The notes: generated by a model from the letters alone, not told the origin. DNA of 64,000 bases from Sphingobium sp. D43FB (GCF_002312805.1 NZ_NMUA01000004.1:124001-188000); one strand, 5' to 3'. Numbered from the stretch's first letter, positions 27,872 through 37,614 are shown. A program made the numbers and translations.

Positions 27872-29630
27872 TGCGGTAGAGGCGCAGCGGTTCCTTGGTG
27901 GGGAGCTGTTCGAGCCAGGCGGGCGGCTTGCCCTTTGCCAGCAAGGCGGCAAGGCCCGCCGGGTTGGTTTTGGCGTAGAGCCGCAGTTCGTTGAGGCCGC
28001 CGCAGGTGACGAGATAGGTTGCGCGCGTCCGGCCGATCGTGGCGTGCGCCTGATTAGGCCGATCGACAAACCCCTGAATGACGGTGGTGATCCCGACGGC
28101 ATTGCGATGATGCGCCGTGCCGATGACGCTATGGCCGGTGCGTGCGAGAATGTCCGGGCCAAGGTCGAGCGGCGCGAACAGGGTGGCAGGCGGCAGCGCG
28201 CGGAGCGGCGCAAGCATGCTGGCCGACCGGCAATCACCCCCTTTTTGCGCGGCTGGTTCGGGCGGGCTGGCCAGCGCCGTCCACAGGGCGCTTAGCCCCA
28301 CCGGGGTCAGGAGCGCCAGCGCGACCGACCCGCTGACCCGCACCAACGCGGCGCGCGCGCTCTGGATGCGGCGGAACAGGGCGATCAACAACCAGGCGAT
28401 GCCGGGCAGGGCCAGGACATGCGCGACCGATAGCGCGCGCATCACCAGCATCGCCACGCCGGTCGCGCCGAGCAGCAACAGGGCGAGCAAAAGCCAGCGC
28501 ATGCGCGCTTCGCCCTGCGTCGTGTGCGCCGCCAGCAGTGCGGAACCAAGGCCAAGCAGAGGCGGCAACAGGATGACGCCGCGCATCGACAGGCTCTGTT
28601 CCCAGATCGGGCGGCCCTCCATCACCTGAAGATACCAGAGCTTATAGGCGAGCGGCCCAAGCGCCGCGAAGGGGTCGCCCGACAGACAGGGACCGCCGGT
28701 CAGGGCAAAGGTCGCCAACGCCGCGCCGCTGCCGATCATGGTGATGGCCAGGCGGCGTGGCGCGGTAGCGGTGCCGATCAGGCGTGCGGCGGCGAGTGTG
28801 GCGATCGCGAGCGCAATCAGCGGCCAGACATAGACATAGGATAGCGCGTCGCAATGGCTGGCCATCGCGGCATTCGGCCCGCGCAACAGCGCGAGCAAGA
28901 AGAGAGCGGCGCCGCCCAGGGTGAGCGCAAAAGCGATGAAGCGTGGCGCTTGATCGCGCGCGATCCAGTGGCGCAGCGCGAAGGCCGCGCCGAACAGCGC
29001 GACATAGGGCAGGCTCTCACTCGAAATCTGGAGCCAGAGCGCCAAGGCCAAAGCAGCGATGATGCCGCCGCGCGCCGGCCTGTCGTCGGTCGCGCCGCAC
29101 AGGGCGATCGCGGCCAGCAAAATCTGCCAGCCATGATGGTCGATGCGCAAGGGGGTGAATTGCACCAATATACTGGGTGTCGTCAGCAGCAGGACGACGC
29201 TCAGCAAGGCGACGATAGGCCCGGCGATCCGGCGCGCGGCGATGAATAAGGCGGCCGTCAGCCCGCCGAGCAGCAGCAGCGGCACGATCACGCAGGCTAA
29301 TATTTCTGCCTGGGTCGCGCCCAAGAGCGGCGTGAACAACAGGATCAATGCCGCCACCGGCATGTCGACGATGCGCGACCAATGCATCGGGCCGCCCAGC
29401 GGCGGGTTCACCCGATGTTGCGACACGTCCCAAAAGGCCTGTCCGCCGATCCAGTCGCGGATCTGCACCAGCCGCATCGCATCGTCGGGATCGCGAAAGC
29501 CGAGCGTCGCGATATCGGCGCGGAACAGTGCCAGCATCACCGTGCTACACAGCAGCCAGCCAAGCAGCGCCAGCAGCGCCGCCCGGTTGCGCTCAGGAGC
29601 GGGCAAAGACGGCATGGCGGCGGATCGCAT
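27858..29630 (-). CDS. polytopic membrane protein, GT-C glycosyltransferase-like
   Basis: A 590-residue protein with about eleven or twelve hydrophobic helices and a C-terminal soluble tail of about 140 residues. An acidic motif in the first extracytoplasmic loop (FRDPDDAMRL near residue 48, with PMHWSRIVDMP later) resembles the DxD-type loop of GT-C enzymes that use polyprenyl-linked sugars. It is the last gene of an operon with a GtrA protein and a flavoprotein, which supports a role in glycan modification. Start at 29630 or 29615; both overlap gtrA. Confidence 0.65.
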   Translation of the reverse strand: MRSAAMPSLPAPERNRAALLALLGWLLCSTVMLALFRADIATLGFRDPDDAMRLVQIRDWIGGQAFWDVSQHRVNPPLGGPMHWSRIVDMPVAALILLFTPLLGATQAEILACVIVPLLLLGGLTAALFIAARRIAGPIVALLSVVLLLTTPSILVQFTPLRIDHHGWQILLAAIALCGATDDRPARGGIIAALALALWLQISSESLPYVALFGAAFALRHWIARDQAPRFIAFALTLGGAALFLLALLRGPNAAMASHCDALSYVYVWPLIALAIATLAAARLIGTATAPRRLAITMIGSGAALATFALTGGPCLSGDPFAALGPLAYKLWYLQVMEGRPIWEQSLSMRGVILLPPLLGLGSALLAAHTTQGEARMRWLLLALLLLGATGVAMLVMRALSVAHVLALPGIAWLLIALFRRIQSARAALVRVSGSVALALLTPVGLSALWTALASPPEPAAQKGGDCRSASMLAPLRALPPATLFAPLDLGPDILARTGHSVIGTAHHRNAVGITTVIQGFVDRPNQAHATIGRTRATYLVTCGGLNELRLYAKTNPAGLAALLAKGKPPAWLEQLPTKEPLRLYRIRPE

Positions 29631-30000
29631 AGACGGTGAGGAAACTCACCGGGATGGAAACGAGCTTGGCAAGCGCCGGGGCGAGGCCAAGCGCGCTCAA
29701 ACCACCGACGAGGAGCAAGGTCAGGCCCATGCCGAGCAGGGCGCTCGCGACGAAGCCTGCGCGCTGGGCATGGGTCGGTCCCGTGCCGGTGTCGAAAACG
29801 AAGCGGATGCTGATGATCCAATGGACCAGCAGCCCCCCGGCATAGCCGCCAAAGGCTGCAAGCAAAGGCGGCGCCCCCCCTTGGTCCAGCGCCAGAAACA
29901 GCGCCATGTCGCTCGCCAGCGCGCAGATACTGGCGAGCAGATAGCGGGCAAAGGTGGCGCGCGCGACCAGCATGGCCAGCACGCGCAGCCGCTCAATCAT
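29593..30000 (-). CDS. GtrA family membrane protein
   Basis: A 135-residue protein with four hydrophobic helices and GtrA-family phrases (FARYLLASICALASDMALF at the start, AKLVSIPVSFLTVYAIRRHAVF at the end). GtrA proteins are thought to flip polyprenyl-linked sugars. It sits 4 bp after the flavoprotein gene and overlaps the membrane glycosyltransferase-like gene. Confidence 0.85.
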   Translation of the reverse strand: MIERLRVLAMLVARATFARYLLASICALASDMALFLALDQGGAPPLLAAFGGYAGGLLVHWIISIRFVFDTGTGPTHAQRAGFVASALLGMGLTLLLVGGLSALGLAPALAKLVSIPVSFLTVYAIRRHAVFARS

Positions 30001-30004
30001 CGGA

Positions 30005-31540
30005 TCAGGCAGCCTTCAGCCGCGAGGGCACGGCGCGGCTACTGGCAAGCGCGGCCTGCGTGTCGGCATCCGTCCCATCCATCTGGCCCTCATCGCCCGC
30101 CTCATGATATTCGGCGTCTTCATTGACCGACCAGACGTCATGGACGCGCGCGCCCGCGACGATGTTGCGGACGGTCAGCATCGCCGTCATCATCGCATGA
30201 TCCTGATTATTATAGCGGTGCATGCCATTGCGCCCGACCATGTGCAGCGTGGGATAGCGCGCTTCGAGTTCGCTCCGCATCGCCAGCACATTGGCGGCAT
30301 AGGCGTCGTCATAGACGGGATAGGCCTTTTCCTGCCGCACCACCGCACCGCCCACGACATCGTCGGGGTTGCAGAGGCCAAGCAGCGCCATTTCCCGCGT
30401 CGCCAGCGCGATCAGATCGGCGTCGGTCGACGACCAGAGGCCGTCGCCTTCGAAACAGAAATATTCAAGGCCGACGCAGGCCAGCGTCGGGTCCGGCACC
30501 ATTTCGGGCGACCAGCTGCGGAAATTCTGGATGCGGCCGACCTGTACCTTGCTGTCGTGGATGTAGATCCAGTTATCGGGGAAGATATCCTTCCCCTTCA
30601 CCATCAGGGCGACGGTCAGGAAGTCGCGATATTTAAGGTCCATCGCTTCGGGCAGCGTCGCAGGCAGCGGATGGATGCGGGCGGCCAGTTCGCGCATCGG
30701 CGCGGAGGAAATGACATGGGCGGCGGTGATCACGACATCGCCCTGCGGTCCTTCGGCCACCAGTCGCCAGCCGTCGCTGCCCGGTTCCTGTTCCAGCCGC
30801 TTGAAGCTGTACGCCATCAGCACCTGATTGCCGCCTTCGACCACGCGGTCGCGCGCGGCTTCCCACATCATGCCGGGGCCAAGGCGCGGATAGCGGAAGG
30901 TTTCGAGCAGCGTCTTGGTCGCCATGCCGTCATTGGGCTTCTTGTTGAGGCCGAGCGAGCGTTTGAGGCCATCGACCACCGCGCCCCACAAAGACAGACC
31001 CTTGATCCGCTGCGCCGCCCAGTCGGCCGACATTTCGTCGCACGGCATGCCCCACACTTTTTCAGTGTAGGTCTTGAAGAAGATGGAGAAGAGCTTGTGG
31101 CCAAAGGCGTTGACGGTCCAATCCTGAAAGGAGCGGACGTTGCGATTGGGGAAGAGCCGCGCCTTGGCGAAGCTCGCCATGCACAGGGTCGAACGCCAGA
31201 CGCCCAGGTTCCACAGCGCTTCAAAGGCGCGCAGCGGATAGCTGTAGAATTTGCCTTCATAATAGATGCGGCTCATCCGAGGACGCTGGATGAAATCATC
31301 GGGCAATATCTCATTCCACAGGTCGACCACCTGCTGCGATTTGGAGAAGAAGCGATGCCCGCCAATGTCGAAACGGAAGCCGTCCAGTTCGACCGTGCGG
31401 CTGATGCCACCGACATAGACGGGGTCTTTTTCGATCACCGTCACGCTATAGCCCTGCTTGGTCAGCAGATAGGCAGCGGTCAATCCGGCCGGGCCAGCGC
31501 CGATGATGGCGACGTCCACATGTTGGTCGGTACGCGGCAT
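30005..31540 (-). CDS. FAD-dependent oxidoreductase, UDP-galactopyranose mutase / amine-oxidase-like
   Basis: A 511-residue flavoprotein. The dinucleotide-binding motif VAIIGAGPAGLTAAYLL is at residues 10-26, followed by the VIEKDPVYVGGIS loop and the FDIGGHRFFSKS segment typical of the COG1232 group used in surface-glycan pathways. The C-terminus contains the FAD-contact-like GRNGMHRYNNQDHAMMTA. As first gene of a three-gene operon with GtrA and a GT-C-like protein, it probably modifies or makes a sugar nucleotide or lipid-linked sugar. The exact reaction is unknown. Confidence 0.75.
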   Translation of the reverse strand: MPRTDQHVDVAIIGAGPAGLTAAYLLTKQGYSVTVIEKDPVYVGGISRTVELDGFRFDIGGHRFFSKSQQVVDLWNEILPDDFIQRPRMSRIYYEGKFYSYPLRAFEALWNLGVWRSTLCMASFAKARLFPNRNVRSFQDWTVNAFGHKLFSIFFKTYTEKVWGMPCDEMSADWAAQRIKGLSLWGAVVDGLKRSLGLNKKPNDGMATKTLLETFRYPRLGPGMMWEAARDRVVEGGNQVLMAYSFKRLEQEPGSDGWRLVAEGPQGDVVITAAHVISSAPMRELAARIHPLPATLPEAMDLKYRDFLTVALMVKGKDIFPDNWIYIHDSKVQVGRIQNFRSWSPEMVPDPTLACVGLEYFCFEGDGLWSSTDADLIALATREMALLGLCNPDDVVGGAVVRQEKAYPVYDDAYAANVLAMRSELEARYPTLHMVGRNGMHRYNNQDHAMMTAMLTVRNIVAGARVHDVWSVNEDAEYHEAGDEGQMDGTDADTQAALASSRAVPSRLKAA

Positions 31541-31651
31541 GGCAGGCTATTCCCCCGATGGTCTTTCGTCGCTTCGGGAGTGAAGGAAATCTTCTAAGGA
31601 CTGGTTAATGGCGCGTAAGCAAAGCGCCCATGCGCTGCTGCCCATGACAAA

Positions 31652-31679
31652 GGGCCGCCCCGCTGATGCGGAACGGCCC
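31652..31679 (-). terminator. hairpin after urcA
   Basis: On the minus strand GGGCCG...CCGC pairs with GCGG...CGGCCC around loop ATCA, followed by TTTGT. It lies about 40 bases after the urcA stop and is a moderate intrinsic terminator. Confidence 0.55.
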
Positions 31680-31717
31680 CCTGCAGTCCCCTTCGTGGGG
31701 GAGGGCGAAAGCGGCAA

Positions 31718-32050
31718 TCAGATCTGGCGCTGGGCCATATTGCTGAGGTCGCTGCGCGCACCGTCCATGGCCTGGCCAAAGCAGGTGCGATAATCGTCGG
31801 TCACGGGCAGGATCGAGCCGTTGACGAAACCGCACACCTGCTTGGCCGCGCGGGTCACGCGCGAATCGGCGCGACGCATGTCGCGGCTCTTGGCCAGGTT
31901 GAGGTCCGCCACGGATACGGCGACCGAGCGGGTTTCGGTTCCCGCATGGCCATCGACGATCACATCCATGTCATTGCTGCCGGCGCTCGCCATAGTGGGC
32001 AGCGCAAGGGCCATAGTGGCGGCGAATGCCACCAGCATCTTCTTGTTCAT
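31718..32050 (-). CDS. UrcA family protein
   Basis: A 110-residue exported protein with a signal peptide (MNKKMLVAFAATMALALPTMASA). It then has the UrcA pattern: a strand SVAVSVADLNLAKSRD followed by a helix with VTRAAKQVCG and a second cysteine near DDYRTCFGQAM. UrcA proteins are small, cysteine-pair-containing secreted proteins common in Sphingomonadales and Caulobacterales; their function is not established. It is a single gene with its own leader. Confidence 0.85.
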   Translation of the reverse strand: MNKKMLVAFAATMALALPTMASAGSNDMDVIVDGHAGTETRSVAVSVADLNLAKSRDMRRADSRVTRAAKQVCGFVNGSILPVTDDYRTCFGQAMDGARSDLSNMAQRQI

Positions 32051-32185
32051 CCTATTCTCCTGTCGAACATTTTGTTTTTTTCAGCCCCACATCTGCGTGG
32101 AAATAGGGTCACGCTGTAAATAAGCCTCGCAAGAGCCTTTGAAAAGGGGCCAGTTGACAAAAAGTGGCGGAAAACCGTTATTTTG

Positions 32186-32214
32186 CGGGTGCGAAGGGAA
32201 TGTCTTCGCACCCG
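32186..32214. other. perfect 11-bp-stem hairpin between urcA and purH
   Basis: CGGGTGCGAAG (32186-32196) and CTTCGCACCCG (32204-32214) are exact reverse complements around a 7-base loop. It is a candidate mRNA-end structure for purH (minus strand), though no T-run follows. A second hairpin with GAACAGGC/GCCTGTTC arms lies about 15-35 bases closer to the purH stop. Confidence 0.5.
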
Positions 32215-32271
32215 TGTCATAGCTTTGTGAACAGGCTTGGCCTGTTCGTGCCGCACCGGCCTCTTTGACAA

Positions 32272-33861
32272 TTAATGCCGGAAGTGGCGCATGCCGGTGA
32301 AGACCATGGCGAGGCCTGCTTGATCGGCGGCGGCGATCACCTCGTCGTCGCGGATCGATCCACCCGGCTGGATGACGGCGGTCGCCCCGGCTTCGACCGC
32401 TGCCAGCAGGCCATCGGCGAAGGGGAAGAAGGCGTCGGAGGCTACGGCCGAGCCGATCGTACGTGGTTCGCTCCAGCCGGCCTTTTCCGCAGCGTCCTTC
32501 GCCTTCCACGCGGCGATGCGCGCGGATTCGAGACGGTTCATCTGGCCCGCGCCGACGCCTGCGGTGCTGCCGCCCTTGGCATAGACGATGGCGTTGGACT
32601 TCACATGTTTGGCGACGGTCCAGGCGAAGAGGCAGTCGGCCAGTTCCTGTTCCGTGGGTTCGCGCTTGGTCACGACCTTGAGCGCGTCGCGCGTGACCTG
32701 GCCATTGTCGCGGCTCTGCACCAACAGGCCGCCCGCTATGCTCTTGATTTGCAAGCCGGTCCGGGCCGGATTGGGCAGGTCACCGGTCAGCAGCAAGCGG
32801 AGATTCTTTTTCTTGGCGAAGATCGCGCGGGCCGCATCATCGGCACCGGGCGCGGCGACGACTTCGGTGAAGATGCCGCTGATCGCCTCGGCAGTGGGGC
32901 CATCGAGCGGGCGGTTGACCGCGATGATGCCGCCAAAGGCCGACACGCTGTCGCAGGCCAGCGCCGCTTCATAGGCTTCGATCAGGGTCGCGCCGGTCGC
33001 GACGCCGCAGGGGTTGGCATGCTTGACGATGACCACGGTCGGCGGGCCGTCGCGAAATTCGCTGACCAGCTCCAGCGCGGCATCGGCGTCATTATAATTA
33101 TTGTAGGACAGTTCCTTGCCCTGGATCTGGGTCGCCTGGGCAATGCCGTTCGCCGACGGGCTGGTGGGCAGATAGAGGGCGGCCGACTGGTGCGGGTTTT
33201 CGCCGTAGCGCAGCGTGGTGCCAAGCGTGCTGGCGACCGCGAGCGTTTCGGGGAAGGTGACGCCCTGGTCGGCGAAGGCGAACCAGCTGGCGATCATCGA
33301 GTCATAGGCAGCGGTTGCAGCATAGGCCTTGGCGGCGAGCATCCGGCGGAAATCATAGCTGGTCGCGCCGCCCTTTTCGTCCATTTCGGCGATCAGGCGG
33401 GCATAGTCGGCAGGATCAGTGACGATCGCGACGCTTTCATGATTCTTGGCCGCCGAACGCACCATTGAGGGGCCGCCAATGTCGATATTCTCGATGATCT
33501 CGTCGCGCGCGGCGCCCTTGGCCACGGTCGCGGCGAAGGGGTAGAGGTTGACGACGACCAGGTCGATCGCGCCGATGGCATGCTCGTCCATCGACGCGAC
33601 ATGCGCCGGGTTGTTGCGCACTGCGAGCAGGCCGCCATGCACCTTGGGGTGCAGCGTCTTGACGCGGCCGTCCATCATTTCAGGAAAGCCGGTCAGGTCG
33701 GAAATATCCATGACGGTCAGGCCCGCGTCGCGCAGCGCCTTGGCCGTGCCGCCGGTCGAGACCAGTTCGACGCCATGCTTGCCCAGCGCCTGTCCCAATT
33801 CGATGAGCCCCGCTTTGTCCGACACGGACAGGAGGGCGCGCTTGATGGGATAGTCGGTCAT
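32272..33861 (-). CDS. purH: bifunctional AICAR transformylase / IMP cyclohydrolase
   Basis: A 529-residue enzyme for the last two steps of IMP synthesis. The N-terminal cyclohydrolase domain has [33 protein letters not shown] and [11 protein letters not shown]. The C-terminal transformylase has [29 protein letters not shown] and [13 protein letters not shown]. The start at 33861 ([12 protein letters not shown]) is the usual one; the frame stays open for another 118 codons upstream but without family similarity. Confidence 0.97.
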   Translation of the reverse strand: MTDYPIKRALLSVSDKAGLIELGQALGKHGVELVSTGGTAKALRDAGLTVMDISDLTGFPEMMDGRVKTLHPKVHGGLLAVRNNPAHVASMDEHAIGAIDLVVVNLYPFAATVAKGAARDEIIENIDIGGPSMVRSAAKNHESVAIVTDPADYARLIAEMDEKGGATSYDFRRMLAAKAYAATAAYDSMIASWFAFADQGVTFPETLAVASTLGTTLRYGENPHQSAALYLPTSPSANGIAQATQIQGKELSYNNYNDADAALELVSEFRDGPPTVVIVKHANPCGVATGATLIEAYEAALACDSVSAFGGIIAVNRPLDGPTAEAISGIFTEVVAAPGADDAARAIFAKKKNLRLLLTGDLPNPARTGLQIKSIAGGLLVQSRDNGQVTRDALKVVTKREPTEQELADCLFAWTVAKHVKSNAIVYAKGGSTAGVGAGQMNRLESARIAAWKAKDAAEKAGWSEPRTIGSAVASDAFFPFADGLLAAVEAGATAVIQPGGSIRDDEVIAAADQAGLAMVFTGMRHFRH

Positions 33862-33941
33862 GGCGGGGCTTTCTAGGTTGCGGGTCGGACGGAAGCGTTC
33901 GCGCAAGGCCTTTAGGCGTGCGGCCCACAAAAATACAGGGT

Positions 33942-35345
33942 TTAGTCGGCGGTCAAGACGCGCAGCCGATCGCCGATCATCGCCAGGTCCGCGACGAAGC
34001 GCGCTTGCTCTTCCGCCCGCCGGTCTTCGTCGGGCAGGCGCAACAAATAGCTGGGATGGACCGTCACCCAACCTTCCGCGCCGTCTTCCAGCGGGATGGC
34101 GGCACCGCGCGTCCCGCTGATCGTCACTGCCTTGCCCAGCATCGCGCGCGCGGCGGTCGCGCCCAGCGCGACGATGATGCGCGGCCGCAGGATCGCGCGC
34201 TCCTGGTCCAGCCACCAGCGGCAGGCCTGCACTTCGCCTGCCACCGGGGTCTGGTGGATGCGGCGCTTGCCGCGCTGTTCATATTTGAAATGTTTGACCG
34301 CATTGGTGACATAGGCCTGGGCACGATCGACGCCCGCCTGCGCCAGCGCCGCGTCGAACAAGTGCCCGGCCGGGCCGACAAAGGGGCGACCGGCCAGATC
34401 CTCCTGATCGCCCGGCTGTTCGCCGATGAACATCAGCGGCGCGGCCAGCGGGCCTTCGCCGAACACCGTCTGGCTCGCATGTTGATGCAGCGGGCAGCGG
34501 GTGCAGGTCATGGCCTCGGCGCGCAGGCTGGCCCAGGCGGTCGCGGCATTGCTTGCGCGCTTGGGCGGGGTCGGAGCGGTGGCGATCATCATCGCCTCGC
34601 GCTGTTGCGCCCCGGCGATCAGGTCGGGGATGAGCGATGCTTCGGGCAGGTTCTTCCAGTATTTTTTTGGCATTTCCGACAGCATCGCCCCGGTCTTGAG
34701 CCGGGCCGGGTTGAAGATGGCGGCATAATAGCCCTTCCACAGCGCCTCGACAGGGTCGCCCTGCGGCGCGTCGGCGCGGCTGGCGCCGGGGCCCTCGCGC
34801 AAGGTCGCTCCATCCCAATGAATGCTGACATTGGGCGTCAGGATCGACCAGTGCATGGTGGCGAAGCGGCGCATGAAGAAACCGGCATTGGCGCGCACGA
34901 TATGATGGTCCGGCTCGAACCAGGCGACGAAGCGTGGGCCGTCGCCATCCTCCATTTCGCGGAAGCGGACGAAGGCGCGCATCTTGTGGATGTCGCGCCG
35001 CACTGATTTGGCCAGCGCCTGCACTCGCGCCAGCATCGGATCGGCGCTGTCCTCCATCGTGCCGGGCCGCGCGCGCACGCGGCACAGCAGGGCGTAGAGA
35101 AAGGCGAAGCGGCTGGGGTCGCTGTGCAGGATCGCGCTTTCCGCCAGCGAGACGAAGCTGCGCGGCACGGAAAAAGCGCTGCTTGTGTCTTCGGGCGGGA
35201 GCGGGGCGTCGCCGAACAGGTCGCCCGGCGCATCGCCCACTTGCCAGACCACATCGGCCGGATCGACGCCCGCCATTGCCAGCCGCCGCGCCGCCGACCG
35301 CCAACCGTCCATATCATCGGGCGCGGTCAGGGCGACGCGGTGCAT
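33942..35345 (-). CDS. UdgX-type uracil-DNA binding protein fused to an N-terminal DUF4130/TIGR03915-type domain
   Basis: A 467-residue fusion. Residues 1-250 match the putative DNA-metabolism domain (TIGR03915 type) that accompanies radical SAM DNA-repair proteins. Residues 270-467 are a family 4-like uracil-DNA glycosylase fold with motif GEQPGDQE at 308-315, VHPSYLLR at 429-436 and cysteines C281, C284 and C375. The loop KRRIH at 360-364 is the mark of UdgX, whose histidine forms a covalent bond with DNA at the uracil site. The N-terminal domain's function is not established. Confidence 0.88.
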   Translation of the reverse strand: MHRVALTAPDDMDGWRSAARRLAMAGVDPADVVWQVGDAPGDLFGDAPLPPEDTSSAFSVPRSFVSLAESAILHSDPSRFAFLYALLCRVRARPGTMEDSADPMLARVQALAKSVRRDIHKMRAFVRFREMEDGDGPRFVAWFEPDHHIVRANAGFFMRRFATMHWSILTPNVSIHWDGATLREGPGASRADAPQGDPVEALWKGYYAAIFNPARLKTGAMLSEMPKKYWKNLPEASLIPDLIAGAQQREAMMIATAPTPPKRASNAATAWASLRAEAMTCTRCPLHQHASQTVFGEGPLAAPLMFIGEQPGDQEDLAGRPFVGPAGHLFDAALAQAGVDRAQAYVTNAVKHFKYEQRGKRRIHQTPVAGEVQACRWWLDQERAILRPRIIVALGATAARAMLGKAVTISGTRGAAIPLEDGAEGWVTVHPSYLLRLPDEDRRAEEQARFVADLAMIGDRLRVLTAD

Positions 35346-35355
35346 GGTGTCTTGC

Positions 35356-35817
35356 TTAATCCTCTGCCTGGGCGCGTTCCAGTTCGGCGGGCTTGCGCTT
35401 GGCGAACAGCGCGCCGAGCTTCTTCTCTTCGTCCGCCGTCAGATCCTTGGCGGCGGTCGGGAACATCTCTTCCTCTTCCTCCTCGATATGATGGAGGTAG
35501 CGCTTCTTCATCTCGGCAAATTTCTTGCGCCAGGCTTCGCCGTTGAATTTCAGCCCGTCCAGCTCTTCGAGATAATCGTCGATTTCCTTATGTTCGGACA
35601 CGCTATGCTGCGCATCTTCGCGCAGGTCCGGGCGCGACAACATGGTGGCGTAGAGGGTTTCCTCCTCGGCGGCGGCGTGGGCGGTCACTTCGACGGCGAA
35701 TTGCGCGAACAATTTTTCGAGCTGGTCGTCGCTTTCCGCCTTGGCCATCTTCTCGAAAAGCTGGCGATGCGCGTCATGATCCTGTTTCAGGCGATCGAAA
35801 ATAGTGATGTCGGCCAT
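35356..35817 (-). CDS. hemerythrin domain-containing protein
   Basis: A 153-residue four-helix protein with the expected iron ligands: H14 and H17 in KQDHDAHRQLFEKM, H47-A-A-A-E-E-E, H75 in SEHKEID, and HHIEEEEEEMFP near residue 112. Such proteins bind oxygen, nitric oxide or redox-active iron. It sits in the same-strand run between the radical SAM protein and the UdgX fusion, 10 bp before the latter, which suggests co-expression with DNA repair. Confidence 0.85.
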   Translation of the reverse strand: MADITIFDRLKQDHDAHRQLFEKMAKAESDDQLEKLFAQFAVEVTAHAAAEEETLYATMLSRPDLREDAQHSVSEHKEIDDYLEELDGLKFNGEAWRKKFAEMKKRYLHHIEEEEEEMFPTAAKDLTADEEKKLGALFAKRKPAELERAQAED

Positions 35818-35883
35818 GCTGGTTCCTCCCTGGTTCGAAGGATCACAACGACGCGAACGACAATTGGCTCCCGCCAATCGCCT

Positions 35884-36228
35884 TCAACCGAACAGGGCGC
35901 GGAAGATGATGGCGACGGGAATCCACAGTGCCGCGCCGATCAGGCTGGCGGCCCAGAGTTGCACCACGTCGCGGCGGAAGCGGAGCGCCAGGCCGCTGCG
36001 CGACAGGCTGCTGTGGTCGAGCATCTGCCAGCGCCGCTCCAGTCCGCGCGCAGCAATCGCATAGCCGCCGATCGCGACGATGACGCCCAGGTGCAGGACG
36101 AGCGATCCGCCCATCTTCGCGACGATGAAAATCTGCAACAGGCAGAAAACCACCAGCGCCGCCGCCAGATGGCTGCTGATCCGCTTCGCAAAGCCGCCGC
36201 TGCGGCCCATTGCCTGATTGTCGAACAT
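35884..36228 (-). CDS. small membrane protein, hypothetical
   Basis: A 114-residue protein with three hydrophobic helices (about 24-44, 46-60, 88-112) and a basic N-terminus (GFAKRISSH). It lies in the same-strand run with the radical SAM, hemerythrin and UdgX genes. No family recognised. The start at 36228 (MFDNQAMGRS) is the first Met before the hydrophobic region without an antisense-like extension. Confidence 0.6.
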   Translation of the reverse strand: MFDNQAMGRSGGFAKRISSHLAAALVVFCLLQIFIVAKMGGSLVLHLGVIVAIGGYAIAARGLERRWQMLDHSSLSRSGLALRFRRDVVQLWAASLIGAALWIPVAIIFRALFG

Positions 36229-36311
36229 CGTCGCCAAGACCCGACCCCCTGAATGACGGAAAGCCAAAGAATTCCACGATCGCGACTCGGAAGCAACCGG
36301 AAAAGTCGCGG

Positions 36312-37556
36312 CTACACAAAGAGTTCGAGCTGGCTGGCAGGCGGCGTCATGCGCGCCCGCAGATCGGCCCGGTCGATCAGCGCAACGGGGCGCCAATCCG
36401 CCGCCACCAGAAAGGGCCGCAGCTTCTTGATAGAGGTCGTCATTCGCGCAACATCGTCGAGCCGCAGGCGGCGATGACGGCGGCTGGCGAGGATGCGATC
36501 GACCGCCTTGACGCCCAAGCCGGGCACCCGCAGCAGCGCCTCGCGCGGGGCGCGATTGACGTCGACCGGAAAGATGGCGCGATGGTTGAGCGCCCAGGCG
36601 AGCTTGGGATCGATGTCGAGCGGCAGGTGGCCGGTTTCCGCGTCAGTCGCCGCCGCCACTTCGCTCGCGTCATAGCCATAGAAACGCATCATCCAGTCGG
36701 ACTGGTAGAGCCGATGTTCGCGCATCAACGGCGGGCGCTTGAGCGGCAGCACGGCGCTGGGCGAGGGGATGGGGGAGAAAGCGCTGTAATAGACGCGGCG
36801 CAACCGGTGGCGGTCATAGAGGCTGCTCGCCCGCGTGATGATCGCCCGGTCGTCGGCGGCGTCCGCGCCGACGATCATCTGGGTGGACTGGCCCGCAGGC
36901 GCAAAGCGCGGCGCATGGCGATATTTGCGCCGCGCGTCGCCGCTATCCTCCATCTCGGTCCGCATCTGGCCCATCGCCCCTTCGATCCGGGTGCCGTCTT
37001 TCTCCGGCGCCAACCGCTTGAGGCCGCTTTCGGTCGGCAGTTCGACATTGATCGACAGCCGGTCGGCATGCAGCCCCGCCTGCCGCATTAGGCCGGGATC
37101 GGCATCGGGGATGGTCTTCAAATGGATATAGCCGCGAAAATCATGATCCTCGCGCAGCGACCGGGCCACCTCGACCATCTGTTCCATCGTATAGTCGGAC
37201 GATCGGATGATGCCGGAGGAGAGGAACAGCCCCTCGATATAATTGCGGCGGTAGAAGCTGAGCGTCAGGTCCACCACTTCCTTGGCGGTGAAGCGCGCGC
37301 GGCGCACGTCGCTCGACTTGCGGTTGATGCAATAATGACAGTCGAAGATGCAGCTGTTGGTCAGCAAGATCTTGAGCAGCGAGATGCAGCGGCCATCGGG
37401 CGCATAAGCATGGCAAATGCCCATGCCCTCGGTCGAGCCGATGCCCTTGCCGCCGCGCGAATCCCGCTTCGACGTGCCCGACGACGCGCAGGAGGCGTCA
37501 TATTTGGCGGCATCGGCCAGGATTTCGAGCTTCTGACGAGTGGACATCTGAACCAT
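36312..37556 (-). CDS. putative radical SAM DNA modification/repair protein
   Basis: A 414-residue protein of the TIGR03916 type. The radical SAM cluster motif is C69-IFD-C73-HY-C76. The C-terminus has a helix-hairpin-helix DNA-binding segment (LLRVPGLGVKAVDRILASR, about residues 345-363). The family phrase DRLSINVELPTESGLKRLAPEK is present. It characteristically pairs with the TIGR03915-type domain, here fused to UdgX two genes downstream. The start may be 37556 or 37547. A LexA-type box lies immediately upstream, so SOS induction is expected. Confidence 0.9.
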   Translation of the reverse strand: MVQMSTRQKLEILADAAKYDASCASSGTSKRDSRGGKGIGSTEGMGICHAYAPDGRCISLLKILLTNSCIFDCHYCINRKSSDVRRARFTAKEVVDLTLSFYRRNYIEGLFLSSGIIRSSDYTMEQMVEVARSLREDHDFRGYIHLKTIPDADPGLMRQAGLHADRLSINVELPTESGLKRLAPEKDGTRIEGAMGQMRTEMEDSGDARRKYRHAPRFAPAGQSTQMIVGADAADDRAIITRASSLYDRHRLRRVYYSAFSPIPSPSAVLPLKRPPLMREHRLYQSDWMMRFYGYDASEVAAATDAETGHLPLDIDPKLAWALNHRAIFPVDVNRAPREALLRVPGLGVKAVDRILASRRHRRLRLDDVARMTTSIKKLRPFLVAADWRPVALIDRADLRARMTPPASQLELFV

Positions 37557-37559
37557 AGC

Positions 37560-37574
37560 GTTCGTGCTATGTTC
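37560..37574. promoter_or_regulatory. LexA/SOS box (GTTC-N7-GTTC)
   Basis: The plus strand reads GTTC-GTGCTAT-GTTC, an exact match to the alphaproteobacterial LexA operator. It ends 4 bases from the first possible start codon of the radical SAM gene, so bound LexA would block both transcription and the leader. Confidence 0.82.
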
Positions 37575-37614
37575 TTTCTAGCAACAAGTCCAGCGTTTCA
37601 AATGCTTATGCCCT

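Noticed and set aside
29954..31597. 547-codon open frame antisense to the flavoprotein gene
   Set aside because: No recognisable motif, whereas the minus-strand flavoprotein has a clear FAD-binding motif.
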